Below are positions 23,565-36,600 of a stretch of DNA of 64,000 nucleotides, in pieces. Numbering within the stretch: the stretch's first letter is position 1; each line of letters opens with the position of its first letter. The stretch covers positions 95,124,427 to 95,188,426 of the forward strand of contig NC_084472.1 of NCBI RefSeq assembly GCF_027409185.1, read 5' to 3'. The translations under genes were made by a program, and so were the position numbers. This DNA is from Cynocephalus volans. Its lineage: Eukaryota > Chordata > Mammalia > Dermoptera > Cynocephalidae. Under the pieces are notes generated by a model that saw nothing but the letters and a program-made list of their open reading frames with translations, was not told the origin of the DNA and did no database searches.

Positions 23565-25380
23565 TATTAGGACAGGAGTAGGAGTTACAAGAAGTATAGG
23601 AGCTTTCCAAGACATGTTGCTGCTTAATCACAAGGCTTATTATTCTTGAATAAGGCGATCTCAGGATAACTTTGAATTTGAAAAATAAAACTGCCAAAGC
23701 TGTATTTTTAGAGGGTTTTATTTCACTTTAAAAACCCACGTGCTTCATCTCTAGGGTGAGAAAGAATTTTATTATTAGAATCTCTGTTTATGTTGATTTT
23801 TTCCATTCTTTCTCTCCAACAATTGCTGTAATGTCGGCCAATTAAAATAAGCATTGTCTCGCAGATCTAAATCAAATACAACTTGAAGCCTGGTTTCCTA
23901 AGGCCTGATGAATTTTTGTATGTTTAGTTTGTATCTGGTCACCCTGATGGACCCTCTTCTAGTTTAAATAATTTTCCTCTAAATCATTTTCAGTTGATCT
24001 CTTGAGTTTTTAGATGAATGATCATATTACCTGCTACACCCACTCTTTGTTTCTGTATTAGCTGTTGCCTATCTGTTCTCTATCTCACTCTTAGATTAGC
24101 CTTTAGTGTTCATAATCCACTGATCCCCGACCCCAAGCAGCACAGTGTGGACCGAGGATGAAACAAACAAGGGGGTCCGTGCCCCACTTCAATCAGCTGC
24201 TTCTGTATGTGGGAAGAGATGAAGCTGAAAACACAGAAACACCTGGAAAATACAGTACCCAGGGAACTGCTATCACACTTGGGAGGGCACAGTATTATCT
24301 GAACAGCTCTTCTTTCTCTGAGGGACGAGGGCAGCAGCTCCTTGCATTGGCCTTACAAATGGAGAGTTGGAGAAGGAAGAGGAGAGCAGCAGAGGGAGAA
24401 GTAAAAATCAGGGATGAAAGAGTGAGAGAGCTGAGTGTGATCCAGGGGCCAGAATCTCGAACCATGACAATGCTGTAGTTTTTATGGATCAAGTGACCCA
24501 AAGCCCAGAAATTGGCTTGCTTCCCACCATGGAGACTTGGGCCCACCCTGGACTGTGTACTACTCCTGGGTAGTGCAGTCTGTCTTGTGCCCCTCTTCCT
24601 GTTGACTGCTCCAACCTTAGTACCTAAAAGTATTTAAGAGGTGGCTACCAATCTGTTACTAAAAAAGCCCACATAAGTAAATCAGTATTGAGCTGTTTCT
24701 TTCTAGATAGTGTCACCCACACTTGGACCTACTTTAAAAGACAAGTTGAGATAGTGTGATAATGGGAGTTATTTCTGTATCTCTTTGAGAATATTTTGAG
24801 ATATTTTATGAAATGAATCACTCTTTCCACACAGATGGAGACTTCTCAGCACAATCTCTTAGCAGACAATGGACTTTGAGCCCTTAGCCCAAAAGGAAGC
24901 CTATTTGTAGCCTTCTGTATCGTGTTCCTATTCCCAGGGGTTCCTGGCTAAATCCACAGCCCAGACACAGCTCCTGGGGAATTATTGCTTCATGTGATCC
25001 TATGGTGCCAGAGCAGAGGTGGGGCACCAAAACCTAGCAGCAATCCGCATCAAGCCAACAACCAGATATTTGTTTTAGGCTCCTACTGGGCAATTACTTT
25101 GCTATTTAGCTTGGTTTTCAGTGCTGGCTAAATTGATATTAAAGTTTTTTTAAATCCAGTGTGTTCCCTCCAATTTACTAGAATCAACAGGAACTACCCA
25201 TATACACAGACATTTCAAAATTAACAAGCTAGTTCAAGAGAATTGTAATTTTAAGTAACTTAGAATAATGGTAAAAAGCTCTTTATCTTCTCCCTCTCTA
25301 TCAGAGGGTAAAAAGAATTAAAGTTGGTAAATATTTATCTGCTATACTGAAAAAATCTAAGTTATACATAACTGACCACC
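23565..25380. other. Intergenic stretch, nothing recognised
   Basis: No element was identified. The frame at 24158-24478 (106 residues, charged C-terminal half) has no recognisable domain, Kozak support or splice context. Confidence 0.4.
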
Positions 25381-25829
25381 AATTATTAAAGGCTATGATT
25401 TGGTGGGAAGAACACCGAGGAGCTTCTTGCTGATCAAAGCTATGCCAGTGACGGGTCCATTACATGGCAGTTGAAGTGTTTGGATCTCAGATGTGTGATC
25501 CCCATGCCTCAGGAGCAACTGAAAGTTTTTGGAATGTGCCATGAGGACAGAGGATATGTGAAGACATATTTTATCTTACAGGACGTGGTAGTCATACAGT
25601 AGGCCCTCGGCTGCCAAGTGAGGATTCTTAACAACATAACTGTTTCAACATCAATCGTACTATATTTCTGAGCTTTAAAGGTTCCCAAATAAAAAAGGAC
25701 TTTAAATTAGATAAGTATAAAATGTATGTTTTTGTTATGTGCGGTACATATGCATACTACATTATTATAAGTCATATTAAAATTTATTTTAAAAATACAT
25801 GGTCACATAAGAAAGCATATTTTACAATG

Positions 25830-28800
25830 GTAAAGCAGCAATAGCTTTTATTTATTACAAATTCTAAAAAATAATCCAACTTTATAAGTAAAAAGGAACA
25901 CTGATTATCATAAAAAACATTTAAGTTTAAAATTACTTACTAAACAAAAAATCCTTACATTCACTCAAGTCCGATGGCTTTGTTGGTTTTTACAGACAAA
26001 GTATTTCTGTAGGGTTTTGGGCCCTATCAACAATCTCTATTAAGTACAAAGAGAATAGAATAAAGCAATCAAACAATTGGCATCCCAGTGGACACCAGAG
26101 ATGAAGAGCCCCCCAACCAGGCGTGGGCCAGAGAAACCCATTCTATTGGCAATACAAAGCTCTATCAACTGGGTCTTAGCCGTGCACTTTGTACTGCAAG
26201 GTTGGCAGTGCATGTGCAGGGATTGCAGCAGGCCAGGCCCCACTGTGCAGGTTCCAGGAAGTAGCCACCCCTTCCATGAACCATAGAGTTTCCTTGGTCC
26301 TTATTCATCTTGATATACTCATGACATATTTGGAACTGAAATTAAGGACCCCAAATTACCTTACTTTCATTTGAAGTCTTTCACTTCATATCCTACTCTG
26401 TCATTCTAAGACCCCACCCAACAGGGGCAGCTACAGATGCTCACACTTTGCAGGCTGCCTGACTCTGGAACCAGCCTGAGGTTCTGGTCTGGAACCAGCC
26501 CTGATCTCCATGAGGCTGTCAGTGATCAGGGAAGACTCTTTAAGGCCTAGAGATTGTGAAGGTGGCTTCAGGCATGGTGAATAAAAGCTAAGTATACTGC
26601 TCCCAGCAAATAGCATTAATAATTGGGTTGAGCCCTAACAAAACACATTTGAAATCAATAAGACTAAACTGTATACATATAAACAATGAATACTGCAAAA
26701 AACCAACAACCAAACCAACAACCATAACAATAACAGATCAGACCTCTCAAAATTCAGAAACCAGAAAGCTATTTTAAAGTGTTTAAATTATTACAAGAAA
26801 AAAAAAAAATCTCAGTTAAACAACTAAGTCAAGCAACCTTATATTCACATCTACATGATTAAAAATTGGCCTTTGCTGGCATTACCAACTATACGAACTT
26901 CAGTACTTTCCCTTGATATTTAACGACATGTTAGAGAATGTTATAAAATAGAATATGTAGAAAGAAGGCACTGTTTCGGCACTAGCAAAAAGGACAGTTA
27001 ATTTCCCTTGCCATCACCCCATCCACTAATCATGTGACCTTTAATAATTAATTCATGACGCACACTCTAAACCCAATCCTTTAAAGTCCTGCGGAAATTG
27101 TATCTGTTAGTTTTTCTTTAATATGTATCTCTCAAATGATGTTTTGATCTTAGTTTTCTTAATGTTCATCTCTGAGAAAGATGTGATTAAGCTGGCATTT
27201 TAATATATATCAAAGGTTTTAATATGTCTTTCTCATAGTTTTTAAACTTGAGTCTGCATTGGTACCTTCTTAAATGTGAGGTTGGCATTGCCTTTACATG
27301 GTAATTCACAAATCATTCTCTCTTTTTAAGAGTATAAAAGGTGCTATTAGGAAAAGCTCTCACTGACAACGTTGATGGCATATTTCCTAGGGTAAAAAAG
27401 AAAAGTAACTTAAGCTGCTTTGACTCGATCACAATTAAAAGAATGTGTATATGTACCTTTAATTTCTGGAGAGGACTTCATATAAGTTTGGTTGATTACT
27501 AGTCAAATTTATACAAAACATTTTGGTAATCCTCAAAAAGTAAAAACAACGCTTTGTTCAAAAGATTATGAATTCAAATGTAGGAACAGAGGTGGCAGAA
27601 GAGCTGGTAGTATTGGTTTTTACTAATAAACACATACCAGGACAGACATGTCAGGAAAGGTACAACAGAAACAAGTAAACAGGAATACCCTAATGTCCCC
27701 TAGCCCTACTCCATGTCAGATTATAAAGCACCTGTTATAATGTACTAGAGTTTAGTGATTTCATATTATAAATATTTCTTAAAGTATCTATGTATAGAAA
27801 ATATACATATAAAACTGTATATTTTAAAATAGTTCAAAACCTAAAAATTGTAAGCATATATATTGTAAGCAATATAAAATATTAATTTTTCTCCATGTGT
27901 TGGGTTTTTATACACATAAAAATATCATATCCAAAACCCATCATAAACCCAACTTACTTATACACTGACACTTGAAATACATGAACACATATGCACACAC
28001 ATATATATATACACATACAAACATAAGTAAATGTGTTTATATACATACAACCACACAAATCGAGTCTTCACAGAAAAAAAACAGTCATTACAAAGCATTT
28101 TTTCATAGACATTTGTGTTTGTAAAGTTTCAATGTGAAAAAATAATTTTTAACTAAATTCTGCTCCTTATTGAACACAGTAGGCCTAGTAGTCTTAGCTG
28201 ACTAACATGTTCTAAACAAATTTCTTGATTTTGTTACAGTATAAGATCTAAATATTCACATATGAAATTGCTCATGTTTCTGTCTGAAGGGCCTATTCTA
28301 GATTGATTACAGAATAAAAGAAGTTCTCAGCGTACTGCTACAACAGCAAGGACTTATGATCATGCCTAAGCCTTCACAAAAATATTTTATCCCTTGCTTA
28401 TTTAACTCCTCTTTTCCAGTAAAACATGCAGCTTGAAAGAATTCTGGGCTTCAGATTTTACCATGTGCACCCTGGAAATCGTGGAATGTCAGTAATGAGT
28501 TCTCTGTAACAGTTGCTACAGCACTAGTAGCCAGAAACCCAAGCTTTCTACCTGTTTATTTGATATTTAATCACAATAAACTGTTGGTTATACAAAATGA
28601 TGGCAACTTGCTTTTTAATGGCATCAATAAAATAACTGATCTCTTGAAAGAACTGTCAGAAAACATATTTTCCTTGCCTTTGGATTACGCAGGTCAACAA
28701 GCAGCTTGGTAACATTCATCATGATATCCTGGGAATTCACCCACATATAAGCGTCTATCATCGAATAAACTATTTAATCATTTGTATAAAAAATAATTAA

Positions 28801-30414
28801 TGAGAAGCAAACCAGTGTAGATAAATAGTCAGTCCACTATTAAAGAACCCCATAAAGTAAAATACAGCATTAGAGAATCTTACATATATAAATTTACTTA
28901 CTCATACACAAAGGTTGCTGTGTTTATATAACTTTAGTTCAATTTGGTTTATTTTTCAGCTTAAAATTTTAAATAATCATGTTAACTAAAATATTTTACT
29001 CCTCAATCATTGATAGATTATTGTAGAATACTAGAGATTCTATTAACAGGCTTAGCATGGTCATTTAAAAGCAAATGGAACAAAAAGTGCTAAACAATTT
29101 ATAGGATCAGGGCAGGGGGAAGAAAAATATCTTTAAAAGAAACATCAGAGGCAAATCAGATCTGAATCCCTTAAACCAGGCCAAACGCCCTTTAATATCT
29201 GCAAGTCATTCTAATATCAGAATAGGAGAATTTTATCTTCTTCTATCCCTTCATCTTTTGGATACAATAAAGATAGAATTTGCATGCAGTAAAGACAGAA
29301 TTTGCTACTGTAGCCCCTCATATCCAGGACAGGAAAAAATAATAGAAACAAAGGAGTGAATTCTGTGCCTGATAAGGTTAAAAAACTGAATTGTGATTAG
29401 TTATTAAGTAATAGAAAGAAGTATGAATCATTCCACCAGTTGTGTGATCTGGGAGAGTCTATTGGCTTAATTTAAATGACATTTTAAGAAAAGATGCTTG
29501 GTGTCTACTTACCCAAGCATATGCCTAACTCTCTGATCTTCAAACATATCCCCATCATTGCCACTTACACAAGCTTTCTGGCTGTGAGGACCACCTTCTT
29601 TTTCTAGTTTAAAAGGTCCCAGGTAGATCACAGTACCTCTTTCAAGCCCCTCACTGGGTTGCAGGGGTATGTCATTCACAGCAGGTGAAGACATCATATT
29701 TAAGGACCACTGCTCTCACAGATAGGAGGTCAAAGGGATGGATCATGTGGTGACTTGGAAAGCCCTAGGTAGTGCAGCAGAAGGAAACACTCCTACTGGC
29801 AAAAGTTTTAGCAAACTGCCATACCTCATAGAAAAGAAAGCTGCACTAAACCCACTGCTGGCATTTACCACTTATAGAAAAGACTCGTTCCTCATCCCCT
29901 GCTCTTATACCTAACCAGTGATAGACACCATAAGGGGTAGCTGCATCTTCAGCATGTTCTAAATTGGCATTGATGAAGCCTAATAAGGAAAAGCAACCAT
30001 TATTTCCCCAACTGCACTGGGCACACAGAAACACTTTTCTGTTCAGTGATTTACCTCTTATCTCAGCATGTGTGGCCTACACCACCCACTAATGACAACA
30101 CTGGGAAATGTAACACATTAATAGTAAAACACCAACTAACTTTTAACATTCATGTTCCCAAACATATATAGATGTACAAACACATACTCCCACCATTTTG
30201 GGGATATTCAACACTAAGGAGAGAGCTCTGGAGGTTTCCTGGACACATAATTCACCAGCTGAAGAGATGCTGTCCAGATGAGTAGGTAGAAGTTAGGGTG
30301 AACTATGTATGCAGCAAACCTGTGACAACCTAGTGTGAGGATGACATCCCGTCATGGTTTACTCAATGTAGGATGTGTAAGTTAAGACTGTGGACCAGCA
30401 CTGCTCTGCAAGTA
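25830..30414 (-). other. SLC7A2: Probable SLC7A2 3'UTR
   Basis: This AT-rich stretch directly follows the stop codon and contains no SINE, L1 or LTR that I can recognise, unlike every other 5-kb stretch nearby. Human SLC7A2 has a 3'UTR of several kilobases (recalled). The distal end is inferred from a tandem polyadenylation hexamer near 25848-25856, not proven. A CA/TA-rich patch lies at about 27985-28062. Confidence 0.45.
25848..25856 (-). terminator. Candidate SLC7A2 polyadenylation signal
   Basis: On the minus strand the sequence reads aataaataaa, two overlapping AATAAA hexamers, about 4.56 kb after the stop. Other hexamers occur in this AT-rich region (for example near 28557), so the choice is tentative. 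It was preferred because recognisable repeat-poor sequence ends nearby. Confidence 0.3.
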
Positions 30415-30608
30415 TTAACATTCGCTTGTCTTTTCGTGGAATAGGAAAGGTAAAGTGAGATTTCCTTGTTGACGGTCACTTGCTTGAATAACAGATTTTT
30501 CTTCTGTTGCTGCATTAATGGTATCTGAATAAGCATCTTCATCTTCTGCATCCCTCGGATTACCTTCCAGGCTGTGTCTGATGCCATAAGCAAAGTAAAT
30601 CAGGAGAC
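30415..30608 (-). CDS. SLC7A2: SLC7A2 last coding exon with stop codon (residues 594-657)
   Basis: The acceptor cccccaaaag precedes [20 protein letters not shown], then an acidic tail [19 protein letters not shown] and the end HEKTSEC followed by TAA at 30415-30417. The cytoplasmic tail is clearly homologous to human CAT-2 but carries many substitutions. Confidence 0.93.
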
Positions 30609-33600
30609 CTTTTGGGGGAGGGAAAAAGAAAAAGCAATGTTTTATGTGTGTCTGGAAATGACTGTTTTAATATGAAAAATTTAATGTAGAACTTTAAGGT
30701 TTTTTCCCTTCCCTTTCAGTGCTACTTTAGAAGAAAGGGATGCAAACACGAGATACCTCACAGAGGGTCTCCTTGATAAACGTTTTCCCAGTAGAACGCG
30801 CCCCTTCATTTTCAACACCCAAACTTTAAAGTGTATCTCTCTCTCCACAAATGTTTTTCATACAATGTTTGTGTGGGAAAAAAAATTATATTTATATTCT
30901 CAAAACTCCATACATTAAACAAAATAATAGGTAGGGTAAAGTCGCAAATCACACCTAAATACAAGCGGTGCATTATCAGAGTCATGGTCAGATATTTTGG
31001 GAAGCATGCCCCATGTTAATAAAGGGGACGTGGGCGTGCCTTACACATGTCACTGTCACAAGAGGCCAATTAACTGTGTACAAAGCAACTGTTTCTTAAA
31101 AGCCTGATTAGGTGGGGATGAGCAGGCAATGTTTTAAGTATCCTCACAAGATAATTACTTATATATAGGCATTTTGCTGTGTTTTAGTTATATTTTAGAA
31201 AACTGGTTGGGAGTTTTGGGTTGATATGAAATGGCTTTTTCTGGGCTTCATTTTTCTTACCTGTAAGTTGGAAAAAATAGAGCGTATGTGGTTCTTCAGG
31301 GTTACTGGGAGATTCAAATAAAAAGATGTATCTGAAAGCATCTGGACAAGCAAGCACTCAGATGTTCCAAGAATTGGGAAAGGAGGAAACTGATAAAAGC
31401 CTTTGTTTATAGGAAGGGGGAGACGGTGCACTTCTCTAGTCACAGTGCATGAAACAGGAAAGACGGAGGCCAAGTTCAGAACACGAATACATCAAAAATA
31501 CATCAAAAACCTACCAAGTGCCATCCAAATGCTAAATCTGATCCAAGTGTCTGCACTCAACTGAATCATCAAGTAAATGTTCACCAGGATGCTGAACGCT
31601 GGCAAAAATGGTAAGAACGGAACCTAAGGGGGACAAAATCTTTTGAATATACTCATATTTTGAAAGCATATTCCCCAAATTATTTCAACATGATGGCAAT
31701 TTCTTTGACATACAGACTTTCACATTGTATCAGTAAGGTTATATCCCCATAAAAAGAACCTGAATAAAAATGATTCTTGTAGGAACTACTAAAGGGAGAA
31801 TCAGTTTAGCTCATTTGCTGAAGTGCAAAGCAACCAGGGATTTCTCTAACCTGCTAACACCTGCATCATCACCAAGACACACTTAGTTTTCGGGCTGAGT
31901 TTAGTTTAGGGATTACTGGTTCAGACATCAACAGGGCATGCCTCTGGAACTCTGGTCCCACTTGGCATCCCAGGGGATACTTCCAGGAAGCCCTCTTTAA
32001 GCCACAGCCTGCCTGCTCTTAGTTCAAATGGGGTAAGATAATTTCAGTTGGAGAGGAAGGGCTTTTGGTGGGAATAAATCCTCGGGAAAGGGCACTGAAT
32101 TTCTAAAAATTAAATATTCTAATTATGTTTCTGATATCATAGATTATTTAACAAGGAAATTTTTTACTATTATACATAATATTGTGATAGGAACATATTA
32201 AGTTTTTGAAAAAGGCAGTAAGGCAGCCAGTGTACGAAGAAGACAGACAAAAAGGAACAGAATCCCACTCTTGTTCCCTGGTTAACTTCTTTAGAAGACT
32301 TTTTAAAGAAACAACTCATAAAATTAACATACAGAGAAAGGGTACATTTTATTAAGGATCTCTAATCCTCACTGCACATACCATAAAGGCTACTTTTCGC
32401 TGATTTTGGGGCTGCCTCCAGATAGTGAGGACGACAGCAGCGCAGAGCACGAGGAAGAGGGTGAGAAGAGCCAGGCTCCAGGCTTCCAGGCCCGCGATGG
32501 CATGCACCCCATGAGTGGTCAGGACACTCAGGCCCAGGATGAGAAACGCTGCGGATGCGATATGCATACAAAACAAAGTCAGCACGCACACTCCACTCAG
32601 ATTCCTCCTTTAAACAGGCTATTCTGAAAATACGTCAAGTTCTTTCCCTTTTTCTTTTTCATTGTGGAGAGAGAGGGCCAATCTCACAGATTTAAGACAC
32701 ATTGCTCATTTACCCATTACTGTCTCCTCCTTAGACATCACCTCCCCTCCTGGCACTGCCATCTCACTGTATCTGCCCATGTGCCATCTAGGTCTTCATT
32801 TGCTACTCTCAGACTATATCACATGATTGATGGGATGTTGTTGGTGGGGGATATTCTCCTTTATTTGAATGAGAAACGGCAAGTCTATTTTAAGCCATTG
32901 TAAACACGGATTGTTAATGTAAACAAATAATATTATATGATCTGCATCTTTTCTCCTTGTTTCAGAGAATGACATCAGCACCCACCCATGCTATCTCTGC
33001 CCATCAAGTCTGCATTAAGGGCCCTTCCTTTCTGCTCTCAGAGAAGCGTGTACTTCCCTAGCTTGCCACCAATAATCCTGTACTGTGGAGCACAGAGAGA
33101 GCAAGGGCCATCTCTTCTGCTATCCCAAGTTCCTGGTACACTGATGATGCTCGATAAATGTGGCTGAAAACATAAAGATTACATAACTATGGGTGAGCAA
33201 ACAAGGACTTTCTAGACTGCCTCCCAGTGCCATTGGGTTCCAGTTCTGTCATCGGCAGGTGCGCTTGGCCTGATGCTTTCACACAGCATACCAACAGCTG
33301 ATTCCACCACTCCACTTCAATTATCAAGATATCATCAATTTACCCTGTTAATATAAAGATGGCCTCAACTACTAGCGAGTCTTTAGGTGGAAATTTCAGG
33401 GCTCAGGTTGGTTGCTAACACATCCTAGGGCAATATGTAGCCTTTTGTCCTCTTTACCACCATACTGGCTTCACCAACATACACACGTCTTCTGGGCCTT
33501 TGCAACATATGTGATGAAGAACACTTACCCAGGAATCCCACCAGAAAGCTCACGAGAGAAGCTGACTGTGGCGTAGGCAAAACAGAGGGGCTGAAGAGGG

Positions 33601-36600
33601 TTCGCAGGCTAAAGCCCTGTCCTTGCAGCATGGTGACCTGGGACTCGCTTTTTGAAGCTGTGCTGGCACAAGATCCCAGAGCTTCTTTCTCAGGAGAATA
33701 TCTGGGCTGCTCATAAGATAAGCTGGGCTGGTACCTATCCGCAAATAAATATTTGTGTGTTTATTCTCAAACAGACACTTGGCCTGGATGTAACCAGCAC
33801 CTAAAACTCCGAGACATCTTCCAGAGTCACAGCGTGTGCAATAAATCGACCCTTCTCCTCACTCCAGCCCCAGCGTGTGCTGAGCTCGGCCACAACCTTC
33901 TCCTAGAAGATCTGCAGCAGCTGTGGATTTCCTCTGGTAGCCATTTAATTGGGAAGTTATACATCAGATGCAGAAGAAAGTTAAGTTTTAAAGTGAGGCA
34001 ACTGTGACAATAGGATGATTATTCTGAAATTATTTATGTCCAGAGGAAATGCAATTCATGAAAACAGCACAGAAACTCCAGTTAAATATCTGCTACAGCT
34101 CAATGTAGTCTCTTCGGTTTGGCATTCAATGACCTCACCACAATCTGTGTCTCTGGCCTTATCTGCCTCAACTTTCCCACCCAACTCTTCTAGTTTAACC
34201 CAGAGAAGGCCACGCAGCTGCTCTACCACCTCCCATCCATGCATGCCATTTTCCTTGATGACTCCGTCCTCTTCCTCTGCAGCCTGTGTCAAGGCACCAG
34301 CCTGCTCCCCCGCTCCTGGTATTTGCCCTGTTTCCCTCGTGTGGCCTCTTCTCCTCTGCACAGCCTTTACTTATTTTTCAAAATAACATTTTTCCTCCAT
34401 ATAAAGAAATATCCTCACTGAGGAAAAGTACACAAACATACACAGAAGAAAATTAAAACTGCCCATAATACCACTACCCAGTGTTAATTAGCATTTTGGT
34501 ACAACTTCATTCAGGCACGTACGTGTGTGTGTGTATGCATATATTATTTCTTCATGTAAATTTGTAAGTTATTATTTAAACAAGTTCAGATGCTATATAG
34601 AGCTTTGTATCCTGAAACTGATCAATCTCTTCATATAATGAAATATCATTTTATTTGCTGTAGAAGAGTCCACTGGATTTATCCTCATTTATTTAACCAT
34701 TCTCCTACTGATATTCAGGTTAGTTCCATTTTTTTCACTCTTGTTAATTACTTTTTCCATGAGTTTATTTTACGTACACATCTATGTGTGCCTCTGATTA
34801 AATCTTTAATATAAAATCTTAGCAGTTGAATTATTGGCACAAGAGTATAATATTTTTAAGTGTCCTCATACATTATGAGAAATTGCCTCTCAAATAGACT
34901 GGGCCAAGTGATCACTAATGATCCAACTGTTTATGATTCTTTGCTAAGGATCAAGTATGCTTCTTATACTAGCAATGTTTTCTATGGACCTGGCCTCTCA
35001 ACTCGGTGAGACTGTTAGCTCCCTGAAAGCAAGGACGGTGGGTCCTCCTTTTCTTTACTGCTTGCGCCCACATGCACACATCTTCAGAAACACCTGGCAA
35101 CTCACCTGAGAATGAGAACACAGGCTGCGACCAGAGAGTAGGCCATCAAAGTGCCAATGGACATCATGTCCACAAGCGCCTTCAGATCAAAAAGAAATGC
35201 CATCACAGCTATTGGGAAAAGATAGAAATGGTAAAACAAACAGCCTATGATGATATTCCATACAGTTAATAACTTTCAAATCAGTGACAACTGACTGACA
35301 CTTTTTTGTCTTCATACAAATGATAAATCAAAGTGCAGAAAATATATTTCTCACAGTCAATAAGTTGTTGTTCTTTAGTCATATATATATATAAATAAAA
35401 AACCCCTCAGCTGTCCAGAGAGTATAAAACACATCTACTTTGATTACTTAAAAAATATTTGGCCTGACAAAGAATGAAAATATTGTATGACAGAATACGT
35501 CCTTTGATGTTTCAGAAGAAAAACATTGCTAGGAAATACCGACTAGCTCCTTTTTAAAAAGATTCAAACAGAAAGACCCTTCATTATTAGAATAATTTTA
35601 TTACTATTTATTATAATTATATTATTTTACAATCATTTTCATTTCCATCTGCAGTATGAGTTACGTACAACTCAAAATTATTTTAATACTTTTGACATAA
35701 TTAAATAATAAAATAAATTTTCAATTAGATTATGTTTCTGATATAGGCTAACTTCTACTCTTATTAAAGCCACAGACTTCCAGGTAAAATGTCTAGATTT
35801 GAGAGATCGATTTATGGTCCTACACACAAAATCCCAATAATGTTAAAAAGAAGAATATACCTTATAGTTGAATAGTTAACTTGTATTTAGCAACTGATTT
35901 CTCCATTGAAACATCAAAATTGTAATAATATTTACTTGAATTTACCACATGGTTGTCCCTATCATAGTAAGTAGATAACAACACATTCCATTTATCTGGT
36001 GTTCGAGACCTCTCCACAAGCTTGAGATCTCTGTGACCTCATTTTATCTTCAAGTCAATGATCCTATGAGACAGGGGAAATTATTTCGGTTTAGCCATAT
36101 AAAATGGCTGGTATTTGACTATTTTTGACCAGAAAACTAGCAATTTCACATGGTTTGGCTTGAAAGGATTATCACCATTTTACAGACAGGCTACCTTAAC
36201 AAGGCTACAACTACTAGCTAGAGGCAGAGTTCCACCTAAACCAGCATCCCCACGCTCCTCCCACAATATCACATTGTTTCTTAAATATGCTGCATGCCTT
36301 ACTTTGAAAACTCTTCATTGCTAGTTTAATTATACATTATATTAAAATTACTAATACAGTATATCAAAAATTTCAGTATGTTTTGTAAGAATCACAGAGA
36401 GCCAAATAAGGTAGCCAAGAGAGAAGAAAATGATTAATTATCCACACAAGCTCTCTGATCTAAGCTAAAAACAAGCAAAGCAAGGTACGGAAGTACAAAA
36501 TAATGAAAATATTATATATTTGAGCATTTTTTAAAAAAGCATTCTATTATAATTATCTTCTTTTAATTATTAATTTCAATGTTTTATGCTGCCAAGTGAA

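Noticed and set aside
24158..24478. 106-residue frame between the genes
   Set aside because: No recognisable domain; an isolated frame in intergenic sequence.
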